A stretch of 64,000 bases of DNA from an uncultured bacterium (GTDB taxonomy: Bacteria > Atribacterota > Atribacteria > Atribacterales > Caldatribacteriaceae), in NCBI GenBank assembly GCA_937922705.1, contig CALAIW010000017.1, forward strand, positions 1 through 64,000. The letters are read 5' to 3'. The translations under genes were made by a program, and so were the position numbers. Below the pieces are notes generated by a model. That model was not told where the DNA came from and ran no database searches. It saw only the letters and a list, made by a program, of their open reading frames with translations. Of this stretch, positions 18,872 to 29,376 are shown piece after piece. Each line of letters opens with the position of its first letter. The stretch's first letter is position 1.

Positions 18872-19869
18872 CTCTTTTCCCCAACACACGTCATGTTCTG
18901 GGCAAGAGCTTTCACGTATCCCGTAACCGTTTCGTACACTAAGGAAAGAGGACCAACCATCTTGAATCCTGCTGCCTTCCTGTGTCCTCCACCACCGAAG
19001 TGGTGCGCCACTGAAAGAACGTCAAATCCTTGTCGAGAACGAAGACTTACCTTGTAAACCTCAGGAGCAATCTCCTTAAAGAATATCGAGACCTCAGCCT
19101 CAGGGATATACAAGCCGTAATCCACTATGCCTTCAGCATCTTCTTCTTGAGCATTACACATCGCAAAATCCTCTTGAGTGAGATAGGTCGTTGCACAACC
19201 ATAAGAAGGGTCAAAAACAAGGTGTTCTAAGGCTCGACCTAAAAGTTTTAAGGCCTCTATCCTCCGGTAGCGAAACACATGGTGCATGATAGTACTCAAA
19301 GAAGCTCCAGAAGCTACAAGCTCCCCAACTATAGTGAACATAGTTTGGTTCAGCTCAGCAAATTGAAAACCCCCGGTATCAGTAACAATGCCAGTAAGAA
19401 TAGGAACGGCAATGTTTGCATCCAAGGGAATGCGCATCTCCCGGGCAAGCTCGTACACAAGAAGCGCCGATGCGGGGGAAGATGGATCAACAAAGTTGAC
19501 ATGGCCGAACTTGCTATTATCCGGGTGATGATCTATGTTGACAACCAAGGATGCTTTTTGCAAAAGCTCTTCTACTCTTCCAAGTCGGCCAGGATTAGAG
19601 CAGTCCACGACAACAAAGGCGTCAAGAGACCCAAAGGAAGAGCAAAACGCCTCATAAGAGAGAACTTCCTCTGCCCCCGGAAGGAAAAGGTAAAAGTAAG
19701 GGACTCGCCCATCGTAAACGACGCGTACCTCTTTGCCCATTTTCTTAAGGAGGGATGCAAGGGCAAGGGCGGATCCAAGACCATCTCCATCGATATTCTG
19801 ATGAGATGTTACTACAAAACGCGAAGCCCTATGGAAGACCTCGCAGGCTCTCTTTTTTTCTCTCTTCAT
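18865..19869 (-). CDS. nrnA: DHH-family bifunctional oligoribonuclease/PAP phosphatase (NrnA-like)
   Basis: VTSHQNIDGDGLGSALAL, VVDCSNPGRLG, NIDHHPDNSKFG, TDTGGFQF, GGGGHRKAAGF (DHH and DHHA1). Confidence 0.92.
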   Translation of the reverse strand: MKREKKRACEVFHRASRFVVTSHQNIDGDGLGSALALASLLKKMGKEVRVVYDGRVPYFYLFLPGAEEVLSYEAFCSSFGSLDAFVVVDCSNPGRLGRVEELLQKASLVVNIDHHPDNSKFGHVNFVDPSSPASALLVYELAREMRIPLDANIAVPILTGIVTDTGGFQFAELNQTMFTIVGELVASGASLSTIMHHVFRYRRIEALKLLGRALEHLVFDPSYGCATTYLTQEDFAMCNAQEEDAEGIVDYGLYIPEAEVSIFFKEIAPEVYKVSLRSRQGFDVLSVAHHFGGGGHRKAAGFKMVGPLSLVYETVTGYVKALAQNMTCVGEKRC

Positions 19870-20213
19870 TGATTCTCTCTTTCCAGGCGGCTTAGAAGCT
19901 CTACAACGTTGAAGGCTTTTTCAAGGGTTGGGTCTATCACGAAAACAATATCAGGCATGAACTTAATACGAATACGCGAAGCAAGGAGACCCTTTATAAA
20001 CTTAGTTGCCCTTTTCAGGGCTTCGTACCTTTCCTCTTCTCCCGAACGTTCCAGAAATCCAACGTATATCTTTGCTTGCTTAAGATCCGGAGACATTTCC
20101 ACTCTTGTAATAGTGAAACCCCTCAAACGGGGATCAGCCATCTCGGAAAGAAGAATTTGCGACACTTCTCTCCGAATAAGTTCCGCTACTCGAAGTGGTC
20201 TCTGCTCCTTCAT
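19866..20213 (-). CDS. rbfA: 30S ribosome-binding factor A
   Basis: RVAELIRREVSQILLSEMADPRLRGFTITRVEMSPDLKQAKIYV; located between infB/ylxP and nrnA. Confidence 0.93.
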   Translation of the reverse strand: MKEQRPLRVAELIRREVSQILLSEMADPRLRGFTITRVEMSPDLKQAKIYVGFLERSGEEERYEALKRATKFIKGLLASRIRIKFMPDIVFVIDPTLEKAFNVVELLSRLERENQ

Positions 20214-20224
20214 AAGCCTTACCC

Positions 20225-20506
20225 TCAATATATTTCAAGAAGCCAGTCTGTAACTTCCACTCGGTCGTCTTTCTCTATGAAATCAAGAACCTGATTAAGA
20301 ATGGAAGTAACGGTATGCTCATCTTGTGCAACACAAGAAATCCCAAGACTTCCTCGCTGCCATTGAGAATCCTCGGAAAGCTCTGCTACCGATACATTAA
20401 AACGGTTTCGAAGACGTTGCTTCACTGAATCGACAACCCGCCTTCGATCTTTAAGGGAAAAACTTCCACTGATAAAAAGCTCAACACGACACACGCCAAC
20501 CCTCAT
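20225..20506 (-). CDS. DUF503 family protein (YlxP)
   Basis: LKDRRRVVDSVKQRLRNRFNVSVAEL..DSQWQRGSLGISCVA; directly downstream of infB. Confidence 0.88.
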   Translation of the reverse strand: MRVGVCRVELFISGSFSLKDRRRVVDSVKQRLRNRFNVSVAELSEDSQWQRGSLGISCVAQDEHTVTSILNQVLDFIEKDDRVEVTDWLLEIY

Positions 20507-22431
20507 CGTTCTTCTCTGATAACATAGGCCTCAAAAATATCGCCCTCGGCAAACCCCTCAAAACCCTCAAGGGCAATACCACATTCATATCCCTGGGCAA
20601 CTTCCCTCACATCATCCTTGAAACGCTTAAGGGAAGCGATACGTATCTTTTCACCAAGCACCTCACCTTTTCGAAGTACTCGGACAAAAGCGTTCCGATC
20701 AATTTTACCCTCAAGTACATAACATCCAGCCACGATTCCAACTCGTGGAATCTTGAAAAGTGCTCGTACTTCAGCTCTCCCAATAACCTCTTCAATTTTC
20801 TTCGGCTCAGAAAGACCCTGAATAGCCCGCTTCATGTCTTCGACCACATCGTAGATAATACGGTAAAGACGAACCTCAACACCTTCTTGCTTTGCTACCT
20901 TGGCTACATCGTTTGGAAGTTTCACATTGAATCCAATAACGATTCCCGAGGAAGCCGAGGCAAGCATGACGTCGGCCTCGCTGATATTACCAACCCCTCG
21001 AAAGACAATATTAATCGCAACATTTTCATTGCCAAGCTGAGATATAGCCCGTTCTAGCGCCTCAAGAGAACCCTGATAATCAGCCTTGAGAACAAGATGG
21101 AGTTCTTTGACTTTCCCCTCTTCCGGTGCGAGGAGCTCTTCGAGAGAAACTACACGACTCCCCGCCTCCCGCAGGACCCGCTCTCTTTCTCTTTCCTTAC
21201 GACGTTCGGCAACAACTGTAGCTATTCTCTCTTCTTCGACCACGACAAGCTTTGTTCCTGCAGGAGGAAGCTCAGAGAAACCGACCACTTCAACGGGGGT
21301 TGAAGGAGTTGCTTCCTTAAGAGACCTTCCAAGGTCATCAAAGAGCGATCGCACCCTTCCCCAGGTCGTACCGGCCACGAAGAAATCCCCAGCCCTAAGC
21401 GTTCCTTCCTGAACAATAACCGTTGCCACCGGACCTTTACCCCGGTCAAGGCGCGATTCGATAATCACTCCAACAGCCGGGCCGCTATATCGTGCTCGAA
21501 GCTCCAAAAGGTCTGCCTGCAGAAGGAGCATATCAAGGAGATCCCTGATACCCTTTCGCTGTAAAGCTGAAACGGGTACGCATATGGTGTCGCCTCCCCA
21601 TTCCTCAGGAATGAGGCCATGTTCAGAAAGTTGCTGCTTTACCCGCTCAACATTTGCCCCAGGTTTATCAATCTTATTAATAGCTACAACAATAGGGACA
21701 TCAGCTGCTCTCGCATGCTGAATAGCTTCAACGGTCTGAGGCATCACTCCATCATCGGCAGCAACAACAAGTACGGCTATATCCGTCACCTGAGCGCCAC
21801 GAGCCCGCATAGTGGTAAAAGCCTCGTGCCCGGGGGTATCAATGAAGGTAATTTTCCGACCGTCCACTTCCACCTGGTATGCCCCAATCTTCTGGGTAAT
21901 GCCGCCAAACTCAGATTCGGCGACTCGAGAACGGCGAATGGCATCAAGAAGCGTCGTCTTCCCATGGTCTACGTGACCGAGAATGGTAACTACAGGAGGA
22001 CGGGGAAGCTTTTCAACTTCCAGAGCCTTGAGAACTTCTTCCCGAAGATTCTCTTTCCACTCTACTTCCAAACCTTTTTCCCGGAGTAGACGCTCCACCA
22101 CGAGAGGAGGAAGAGGTTTCTTACTATGAGGAATAACGTTGAGATCTGCAAGGCGAAGGAGAACTTCTATCTCTTCCTCTCCAAGGATTCGAGCAAGCTC
22201 CCGCAAGTTGGGAAAATTCTCAAGAACAATTGTTTGTTCCCGCTTTTTGCGAATTTCTTCCTCTTTCTTTTTACGGTATTCAAGTTCTTCCTCAAGAAGC
22301 TCGATAAGGTCCTCATCGATACTACTCATGTGATTCTTTACGTCTGCACCAAGCTCTCGGAGCATATCCACGATCTCATTTGTCGGCATTCCCAACCGCT
22401 CAGCAACTTTATACACTCTAACCTTGGTCAT
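20503..22431 (-). CDS. infB: Translation initiation factor IF-2
   Basis: TILGHVDHGKTTLLDAIR, GGITQKIGAY, FIDTPGHEAFTTMRARGAQVTDIAVLVVAADDGVMPQT. Confidence 0.97.
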   Translation of the reverse strand: MTKVRVYKVAERLGMPTNEIVDMLRELGADVKNHMSSIDEDLIELLEEELEYRKKKEEEIRKKREQTIVLENFPNLRELARILGEEEIEVLLRLADLNVIPHSKKPLPPLVVERLLREKGLEVEWKENLREEVLKALEVEKLPRPPVVTILGHVDHGKTTLLDAIRRSRVAESEFGGITQKIGAYQVEVDGRKITFIDTPGHEAFTTMRARGAQVTDIAVLVVAADDGVMPQTVEAIQHARAADVPIVVAINKIDKPGANVERVKQQLSEHGLIPEEWGGDTICVPVSALQRKGIRDLLDMLLLQADLLELRARYSGPAVGVIIESRLDRGKGPVATVIVQEGTLRAGDFFVAGTTWGRVRSLFDDLGRSLKEATPSTPVEVVGFSELPPAGTKLVVVEEERIATVVAERRKERERERVLREAGSRVVSLEELLAPEEGKVKELHLVLKADYQGSLEALERAISQLGNENVAINIVFRGVGNISEADVMLASASSGIVIGFNVKLPNDVAKVAKQEGVEVRLYRIIYDVVEDMKRAIQGLSEPKKIEEVIGRAEVRALFKIPRVGIVAGCYVLEGKIDRNAFVRVLRKGEVLGEKIRIASLKRFKDDVREVAQGYECGIALEGFEGFAEGDIFEAYVIREER

Positions 22432-22712
22432 TCCAAACCTCCTTTATCTTTCCCCAAATGCGCAAAGAGTACTTCCCTTAAAAGTGATACATCTTTATCG
22501 CTGACTTCTATACGGAAGGCAAAAGAGAGATTCCTTCGGTCAAGGCGATTCACACATTCTCTGGATGGACATACATATGCTCCTCTTCCTGCCTTTTTTC
22601 CCGTCGGGTCAACTTCAAGGACTCCCTGAGGAGTCCGAACAATACGTATGAGCGATTTCTTTTCCTTTCTCTCTTTGCAACTCAGACACATACGTATGGG
22701 GACCTTTTTCAC
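22428..22712 (-). CDS. YlxR/RnpM family nucleic acid-binding protein (DUF448)
   Basis: IRMCLSCKERKEKKSLIRIVRTPQG, DPTGKKAGRGAYVCPSRECV; nusA-ylxR-infB context. Confidence 0.93.
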   Translation of the reverse strand: MKKVPIRMCLSCKERKEKKSLIRIVRTPQGVLEVDPTGKKAGRGAYVCPSRECVNRLDRRNLSFAFRIEVSDKDVSLLREVLFAHLGKDKGGLE

Positions 22713-22715
22713 CGG

Positions 22716-23756
22716 TTACTCCTCTTTCTTCCCGCTTCCCTTTATATCGATCCTCCAACCACTAAGTCTTGCTGCCAAACGCACATTTTGCCCATCTCTT
22801 CCAATGGCCAGAGAGAGCTGATCGTCTGGAACAATAACTTGGGCAGTTTTCGTTGCTTCATCAAGCCTAACCTCAAGAACCTGAGCAGGACTTAAAGCCT
22901 CCTTGATAAGGACCTCTGGATCATTACTCCAACGAATAATATCCACCTTCTCGCCCCGAAGTTCGTCAGTAATATTTTTCACCCGTGTCCCGCGGTTACC
23001 AATACAGGCACCCACAGGATCGATCTTCTCATTTCGGCTCTCCACCGCAACTTTTGTTCGTACACCGGGTTCCCGAGTAATAGCCTTTATATCCACCCAG
23101 CCCTCGTGAACTTCCGGGACTTCAAGTTCAAGAAGCCGACGCACGAGACCAGGATGTGTCCGAGAAAGAATAATCTTAGGTCCCTTTGTAGTTTTCTTCA
23201 CTTCGACGATAAAGAACTTCATCCGACTTCCTGGCCGGTACTCTTCAACACCTACCTGCTCCTCAGGAGGGAGGACACCCTCTGTCTTTCCAAGATCCAC
23301 AATGACATTACGTCCTTCACGACGGACAACCACTCCAGTAATAACTTCTCCTTCTTTTTCAGAAAATTCTTCGTAGATTTTATTTCGCTCTGCTTCGCGA
23401 AGTCGTTGCACTATGACTTGTTTTGCCGTTTGCGCGGCAATACGTCCAAACTCCTTCGGAGTCACTTCAATCTCAACCCATTCTCCAACATTCGCCTTAA
23501 AACCTAAGCGCTCCGCTTCTTCCCTGAGGATTTCGGTTGTAGAATCCCGGAGCTTATCTACTACCATTTTTCGCGCAAAGACTTTAATGTCCCCCGATTG
23601 AGGGTCGAGGATAACCGATACCCCCTTATGGGAACTTTTAAAGTTCTTCCGAAACGCAGAAAGCAGTGCTGCCTCGATAGCCTGTCTTAAGGTATCCCTC
23701 GGGATACCCTTCGTCTTCTCAATTTGCTCTATGACCACCAGGATGTCCCTGCCCAT
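22716..23756 (-). CDS. nusA: Transcription termination/antitermination factor NusA
   Basis: S1 and KH motifs: VGACIGNRGTRVKNITDELRGEKVDIIRW, LAIGRDGQNVRLAARLSGWRIDI. Confidence 0.96.
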   Translation of the reverse strand: MGRDILVVIEQIEKTKGIPRDTLRQAIEAALLSAFRKNFKSSHKGVSVILDPQSGDIKVFARKMVVDKLRDSTTEILREEAERLGFKANVGEWVEIEVTPKEFGRIAAQTAKQVIVQRLREAERNKIYEEFSEKEGEVITGVVVRREGRNVIVDLGKTEGVLPPEEQVGVEEYRPGSRMKFFIVEVKKTTKGPKIILSRTHPGLVRRLLELEVPEVHEGWVDIKAITREPGVRTKVAVESRNEKIDPVGACIGNRGTRVKNITDELRGEKVDIIRWSNDPEVLIKEALSPAQVLEVRLDEATKTAQVIVPDDQLSLAIGRDGQNVRLAARLSGWRIDIKGSGKKEE

Positions 23757-23788
23757 ATGCTCCCCCTTAGCAAAACAACACCATAAAT

Positions 23789-23820
23789 GACAAAGAGTGG
23801 GGCAAAACCCACTCTTTGTC
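23789..23820 (-). promoter_or_regulatory. Perfect 13-bp stem-loop at the predicted 5' end of the nusA transcript
   Basis: GACAAAGAGTGGG-GCAAAA-CCCACTCTTTGTC, perfectly complementary arms, 33 nt upstream of the nusA start; no T-run, so not a canonical terminator. Confidence 0.6.
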
Positions 23821-23831
23821 AGGATACCATA

Positions 23832-23860
23832 ATTTTACCGAAAGTCCACAGGAATTGCAA
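23832..23860 (-). promoter_or_regulatory. Sigma70-type promoter upstream of nusA
   Basis: Minus strand: TTGCAA - 17 nt - TAAAAT, in the whiA-nusA gap. Confidence 0.6.
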
Positions 23861-23875
23861 ACACAAAGAGGATTA

Positions 23876-24781
23876 CTACGCGTTTTGCAATCTCTGCCAG
23901 AACCTTTCTGCTTCCTTTTCCAGAGCTTTCAAGCGACGGTATACCTCACCTTTTGAAAGGGGCGGAGAACAGTACATGCCAAGCTCTCGGAAAGACGCAT
24001 AAGGATAGCGGAGACGCAAAATGGCAATCTCGCGGAGCTTTGGGGGGAGAATCTCAAGGGGAAGATTGCGAATCTTCTCACGTTGACGAAGCGAAGATCG
24101 TACTGTTCTTTCAAGGTTTGACGTTGTGTAATTTACCCAGCGGGTAAGTTGATCTACTGTCTCTTTCTCAACCCGTATGCGCTCAAGCTCAAGATAACTC
24201 TGCTGAGCTCCAAGATACCCCAGAAAGGAAGCTATGGTTGCTGCGCTTTTAGTATACAGGTGCCACTCACTCTTTACCTGACGGCAGCGAAACGGTATCA
24301 TTGCTTTTTGCAGGGTTTTCTGAAGAAGACGAGCAAGGTCCTCTGAGGCAAAACGCATCTCAAGGTGGTAGCTCCGCAAAGGATTGGCAACATATCCTCT
24401 AAGCTCAAAAACTCCTCGAATAAAGTCGGAAGCAACCATTCCCCTAAGATACTTCTCAAGAGGAGAGGTGGTATAGAATCCTGAAGCTACAAGAAAATCC
24501 TGAGGGACGTGGATAATAAGGCGATAAAAAAGACCGGCATTAATTCCCTGCTCCCTCGAAAGGATGAGTTCGTGATGCTCCAGGGGCAAAAACTCTTTTT
24601 TCAAAACGAGGCATTTTTTAAGAAGCGCAAGAGAGCGATGCGAAAGACAAAGGAGAATCTCTTTCCCTCTTCTTTCAATGACACTCCCTCGCAGGAGACC
24701 AAGGAATTCAGCTTCCCGCCTTTCTCGTTCTGTAGGAAAAAGGCTGGAAAGCTCATCGTGAAGGAGCGTTTGAAAATCCAT
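23876..24781 (-). CDS. whiA: DNA-binding protein WhiA
   Basis: EAEFLGLLRG, RGVFELRGYVANP..SYHLEMRF, LNLP-like IRNLPLEILPPKLREIAILRLRYPYASFRELGMYCSPPLSKGEVYRRLKAL. Confidence 0.9.
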   Translation of the reverse strand: MDFQTLLHDELSSLFPTERERREAEFLGLLRGSVIERRGKEILLCLSHRSLALLKKCLVLKKEFLPLEHHELILSREQGINAGLFYRLIIHVPQDFLVASGFYTTSPLEKYLRGMVASDFIRGVFELRGYVANPLRSYHLEMRFASEDLARLLQKTLQKAMIPFRCRQVKSEWHLYTKSAATIASFLGYLGAQQSYLELERIRVEKETVDQLTRWVNYTTSNLERTVRSSLRQREKIRNLPLEILPPKLREIAILRLRYPYASFRELGMYCSPPLSKGEVYRRLKALEKEAERFWQRLQNA

Positions 24782-26588
24782 GCCAGTAGATTTTTCGTAG
24801 CTTTTCCTGAAGCTTCACAATGATTTCCTTTGGCACCTTCAGACGCTTCCCCACTTCTTCAGGATTTGCCGTACAGAGGCTCGTAAGATCCTCAAAAGCG
24901 GCAAGGATTCTCTCTCGCCGTTTCGGCCCAATCCCCTCAACCTCCTCAAGAAGCGAACCAAAGGACTTTTTGTTCCTCCGCAACCGATGAAAGGTCACCG
25001 CAAAACGATGAGCTTCATTCCTCACTCGCTGCAAAAATTGAAGAACCTCAGAGTGAGGCGGAAGAAGAACCGGGCTTTCTCTTTCGGGGATGTAAATCTC
25101 CTCGAGTTCCTTAGCCAAAGCAAGTACTGGACAAGAAATACCAAGTTCGTAGAAAACCTCAAGAGCAACACCAAGCTGTCCTTTTCCCCCATCAAGGAGG
25201 AGCACATCGGGAAAATCAGCTCCCCGAGATTGCAAGCCCTTAAAGTAGCGGGAAAGGACTTCCCGCATCATGCCATAGTCGTCAGGATGACCCTCACTGC
25301 ACACAATGAATTTTCGGTACCTCTTTGGGTAAGGATCTCCATCAAGAAAGGAAACCACCACACCAACTGCTTCATCTCCCTGAAACGTAGAGACATCAAC
25401 GCCCTCCACAAGACGTGGGAAAGAAGAAAGCCCAAGAAGCTCCTGGAGTCCCTTGAGAATCTCAAGAGAAGCTCGTTCACGCTTCCTCTTTTTAAGTATC
25501 TCCACGTCAAGGTTTTGCTCAGCGTTTTCCTCTGCAAAAAGGAGCAAATCTTCCTCCTCAAGATTACGAGGAGGAGAAAGGTGGAAAGGAAAGAAACGAT
25601 TGAGCTCTTCAAAGGGTGCGCTTTTAAGCGTCACACATACTCGTGGGGGAAAATGAAACGAACGGAGATACACCTGTTCCAGGAATTCTACAAGAAGTGA
25701 CTCTTTATCTTTCCAGCCTTCTGCAGGGGCTACAAAGCTCTCGCTCCCAGTGAGTCTTCCCTGACGCACTCGAAGCACCACAAAAACCGCGATCTGCTCG
25801 TCATGAGTAACCCCTATAAAATCGACGTCCTCAGGCTCTGAGAGAACCAGACGATAGCGAGCAGCAACCTTTTGCACCGCTTCAAGTTTCTCCCGGTAGT
25901 AAATAGCTTTTTCAAAATTCAGGGCCTCAGCAGCTTTCCACATCTCTTCTTCGATCCATCGGGAAACATCTTCATACCTCCCATTCAGGAAGTCCATAGC
26001 TTTCTGAAGGTTTTCCTGGTAATCTTCCTTGGATATCCGACCAACACAAGGAGCGCTGCAGAGCCCGAGTTCAAAGTCAATGCATGGCCGCTTTAAGGGA
26101 AAGGAGTTCTCTGGAAGGGTGCATCCTCGAAGGAGAAAAAGCGAGCGAAGAAGCTTTAATCCTTCTCGGGTTTTCTTTGAGTCCGTAAAAGGTCCAAAGT
26201 ATTTCCCTTCACCTCCAGTCTTTCTTCGAGCTATCCGGACTGAGGGAAATTCTCCTTTTGTTTCAAAAAGGATGTAGGGATAGCTTTTGTCATCTCGCAA
26301 GCGAAGATTGTATGGGGGACGAAAGCGCTTGATAAGGTCTTCCTCAAGAAGAAGCGCTTCGTGTTCGCTTCCTGTAACGAAGTACTGCACGGTAGCTACA
26401 GTCCCAATCATACCCTCCTTAAGTGGAGAGGATGCTCGCTGGAAATGGGATTTGACTCTTTTGAGGATATTGACAGCTTTTCCAACGTAAAGAATTCTTC
26501 CCTGTACATCTTTAAAAACGTAAACTCCACACTCCTGTGGAAGACAATCAATGTCTTCTTTCTGAACTTCAAACGGGACACAGTTCAT
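24753..26588 (-). CDS. uvrC: Excinuclease ABC subunit C
   Basis: [70 protein letters not shown]-terminal HhH. Confidence 0.96.
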   Translation of the reverse strand: MNCVPFEVQKEDIDCLPQECGVYVFKDVQGRILYVGKAVNILKRVKSHFQRASSPLKEGMIGTVATVQYFVTGSEHEALLLEEDLIKRFRPPYNLRLRDDKSYPYILFETKGEFPSVRIARRKTGGEGKYFGPFTDSKKTREGLKLLRSLFLLRGCTLPENSFPLKRPCIDFELGLCSAPCVGRISKEDYQENLQKAMDFLNGRYEDVSRWIEEEMWKAAEALNFEKAIYYREKLEAVQKVAARYRLVLSEPEDVDFIGVTHDEQIAVFVVLRVRQGRLTGSESFVAPAEGWKDKESLLVEFLEQVYLRSFHFPPRVCVTLKSAPFEELNRFFPFHLSPPRNLEEEDLLLFAEENAEQNLDVEILKKRKRERASLEILKGLQELLGLSSFPRLVEGVDVSTFQGDEAVGVVVSFLDGDPYPKRYRKFIVCSEGHPDDYGMMREVLSRYFKGLQSRGADFPDVLLLDGGKGQLGVALEVFYELGISCPVLALAKELEEIYIPERESPVLLPPHSEVLQFLQRVRNEAHRFAVTFHRLRRNKKSFGSLLEEVEGIGPKRRERILAAFEDLTSLCTANPEEVGKRLKVPKEIIVKLQEKLRKIYWHGFSNAPSR

Positions 26589-29376
26589 TTCTCCGCTCAG
26601 CAAAAAGCACCTCCCTCAGGAATTGTCCCGTATAAGAGGAAGGAACCTGGGCAACTTCTTCTGGAGTCCCCTGTGCCACAATGTAGCCACCCCTGTCGCC
26701 ACCCTCCGGACCAAGGTCGATAAGGTAATCACAGGACTTAATGACATCGAGATTGTGTTCAATAATAAGCACCGTATTTCCTCGATCGCGAAGCTCAAGA
26801 AGCACAGCAAGAAGTTTTTCCACATCAGCAAAGTGAAGACCTGTAGTTGGTTCATCAAGAAGATACAAAGTTCTTCCTGTGGCCACCTTCCCAAGTTCCC
26901 GAGCAAGTTTAATACGTTGTGCTTCACCTCCAGAAAGAGTTGTTGCTGGCTGCCCAAGTTTAATGTATCCCAGACCAACCCGCTGAAGCATTTCAAGTTT
27001 CCGCCGAATGGAGGGAATATTTTCAAAGAACACCATGGCTTCATCGACACTTAAGTCTAAGACATCAGCGATGCTCTTTCCTTTGTACTTAATATCGAGT
27101 GTCTCCCGACCATATCGCTTTCCCTGACATTGCTCGCAGGTCACGAAAACATCGGGCAAAAAGTGCATCTCGATCTTTATGACCCCGTTCCCCTGGCAAG
27201 CCTCGCATCGCCCACCCTTAAGGTTAAAACTGAACCTTCCAGGCTTATAACCCCTAGCCTTTGACTCAGGAAGAGAAGCAAACAGAGTTCTAATATCGGT
27301 AAAAACTCCTGTGTATGTAGCAGGGTTTGAACGGGGGGTTCTCCCAATGGAAGACTGGTCAATGACAATGACCTTATCGATATGCTCTACTCCTTCTATG
27401 GCATCGTGGTCTCCGACACTCTCCTTTGAACCATGGAGTATCCGGGAAAGACCACGGTAGAGAATGTCATAAAGAAGCGTGCTTTTGCCTGACCCAGAAA
27501 CTCCAGTAATTCCTACGAGAAGACCAAGAGGTATCCGAACAGTGATATTTTTAAGGTTATTCGCTCTTGCCCCCCGAACAACAAGCCAGGCACCTTGCGG
27601 GGGCTTTCTCCTTGCCGGGATGGAAATACGCTTTCTCCCACTCAGGTACATCCCCGTAAGGCTCTCAGGATGCTCCATAATCTCCTGCGGTGAACCCGTG
27701 GCTACAACCCTTCCGCCCTGGTCCCCTGCTCCAGGACCAATGTCGACAACAAAATCAGCACTTCGAATGGTCTCAGCATCGTGTTCCACCACAATAACCG
27801 TATTTCCAAGATCCCGAAGCTTTTTAAGAATTGCTATGAGCTTTTGGTTGTCTCGAGGATGAAGACCAATTGTAGGCTCATCAAGAACGTAAAGAACTCC
27901 CACAAGACCAGAACCGATCTGCGTTGCCAAACGTATCCTTTGAGCTTCCCCTCCAGAGAGAGTTGCAGCAGAACGAGCAAGGGTCAAATACTCAAGCCCA
28001 ACTTCTTTCAGGAAACCAAGACGGGACCGAATCTCCCGAAGAACAGGCTCAGCGATAACTGCCTCATTTCCCGAAAAATGAAGATTTTCAAAGAATTCCA
28101 AAAGTTCTCCAATTGTAAGGCGCGAAAGATCTCCAATGGAGAATCCCTGAATCTTTACCGAGAGACTTTCCTTGCGCAAACGGTCCCCATTACATTCCGG
28201 ACATACCTTCATCGAGAGGAATGGAGCAATCTCTTCCTGTTCCCACCAGTCTTGAGCGCTTTCAAGTTTTCGCTCAAGGATCGGAATAACACCTTCAAAA
28301 CCGTCGCCACCATAAAGAATAAAATTCCGTTCCTCTTCGGTAAGCTCTCTGAAGGGACGCTGAAGCGAAATTCCCCGAGCAGCAAGAACTCTTCGAATTC
28401 TTCCTCCCCAGTAATTTTCTGGATCGAGGTTATCCCAAGGAACGATAGCTCCCTCCGCTATAGATTTCGAATAATCAGGAACAACAAGATCCGGATCGAC
28501 AAAAGTTAAAAAACCAAGACCACTGCAACGAGGACAGGCTCCATAGGGGTTGTTGAAAGAAAACATTCGGGGAGTGATTTCGGGAAAATTCACTCCACAG
28601 TCAACACAGGCAAAGCGTTCACTGAAAAGACGCTCTGTAATTTCTCCCTCTTCCCATATTCCAATCTTGAGGACACCCTTCCCATAGCGAAGTGCAATCT
28701 CCACCGAGTCACTCACTCGCCGGTCAATATCCTCCTCAATAACAATCCGGTCAACAATAAGGTCAATGTCGTGCTTTTTATTTCGATCGAGTTCAATATT
28801 TTCCCACTCCTCAAGGTCCACAATCTCCCCGTTAATCCGTACTCGCGCAAAACCGTTTTTAAAAAGATCTGCAAGAAGCTTCCGATACTCACCTTTTCTT
28901 CCCCGAACAAGAGGAGCCATAATGAAAACCTTTGATCCCTGGGGAAGAGCAAGAATCTCATCGGTAATCTGTTGCACAGTCTGTCGGGTAATTGGCTTTC
29001 CACACTGAGGACAAAAAACCTTTCCACATCGGGCAAAAAGAACCCGCATGTAATCGTAAATTTCGGTTACCGTTCCAACGGTTGAGCGAGGGTTATGAGA
29101 AGAAACTTTCTGGTTAATAGCAATAGCAGGGGAAAGTCCCTCGATAGAGTCTACATCTGGTTTTTCCATCCGCTCAAGGAATTGTCGAGCATAAGAGGAG
29201 AGAGACTCTAGGTACCTTCTTTGTCCCTCTGCATAAATCGTATCAAAAGCAAGAGATGACTTTCCCGACCCGCTCAGACCAGTGATAACCACAAACCGAT
29301 TTCTCGGGATTTCGAGATTGATGTTCTTCAGGTTATGCTCTCGCGCTCCCCGAATGATGATTGTTCCATCCCTCAT
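26569..29376 (-). CDS. uvrA: Excinuclease ABC subunit A
   Basis: [50 protein letters not shown]; zinc fingers [17 protein letters not shown]; two LSGGEAQRI signatures. Confidence 0.97.
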   Translation of the reverse strand: MRDGTIIIRGAREHNLKNINLEIPRNRFVVITGLSGSGKSSLAFDTIYAEGQRRYLESLSSYARQFLERMEKPDVDSIEGLSPAIAINQKVSSHNPRSTVGTVTEIYDYMRVLFARCGKVFCPQCGKPITRQTVQQITDEILALPQGSKVFIMAPLVRGRKGEYRKLLADLFKNGFARVRINGEIVDLEEWENIELDRNKKHDIDLIVDRIVIEEDIDRRVSDSVEIALRYGKGVLKIGIWEEGEITERLFSERFACVDCGVNFPEITPRMFSFNNPYGACPRCSGLGFLTFVDPDLVVPDYSKSIAEGAIVPWDNLDPENYWGGRIRRVLAARGISLQRPFRELTEEERNFILYGGDGFEGVIPILERKLESAQDWWEQEEIAPFLSMKVCPECNGDRLRKESLSVKIQGFSIGDLSRLTIGELLEFFENLHFSGNEAVIAEPVLREIRSRLGFLKEVGLEYLTLARSAATLSGGEAQRIRLATQIGSGLVGVLYVLDEPTIGLHPRDNQKLIAILKKLRDLGNTVIVVEHDAETIRSADFVVDIGPGAGDQGGRVVATGSPQEIMEHPESLTGMYLSGRKRISIPARRKPPQGAWLVVRGARANNLKNITVRIPLGLLVGITGVSGSGKSTLLYDILYRGLSRILHGSKESVGDHDAIEGVEHIDKVIVIDQSSIGRTPRSNPATYTGVFTDIRTLFASLPESKARGYKPGRFSFNLKGGRCEACQGNGVIKIEMHFLPDVFVTCEQCQGKRYGRETLDIKYKGKSIADVLDLSVDEAMVFFENIPSIRRKLEMLQRVGLGYIKLGQPATTLSGGEAQRIKLARELGKVATGRTLYLLDEPTTGLHFADVEKLLAVLLELRDRGNTVLIIEHNLDVIKSCDYLIDLGPEGGDRGGYIVAQGTPEEVAQVPSSYTGQFLREVLFAERRNELCPV

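Noticed and set aside
23789-23820. 13-bp hairpin as an ordinary terminator of whiA
   Set aside because: No T-run follows on either strand and a -35/-10 pair lies just upstream in the nusA direction; a leader hairpin fits better, though a terminator role is not excluded.
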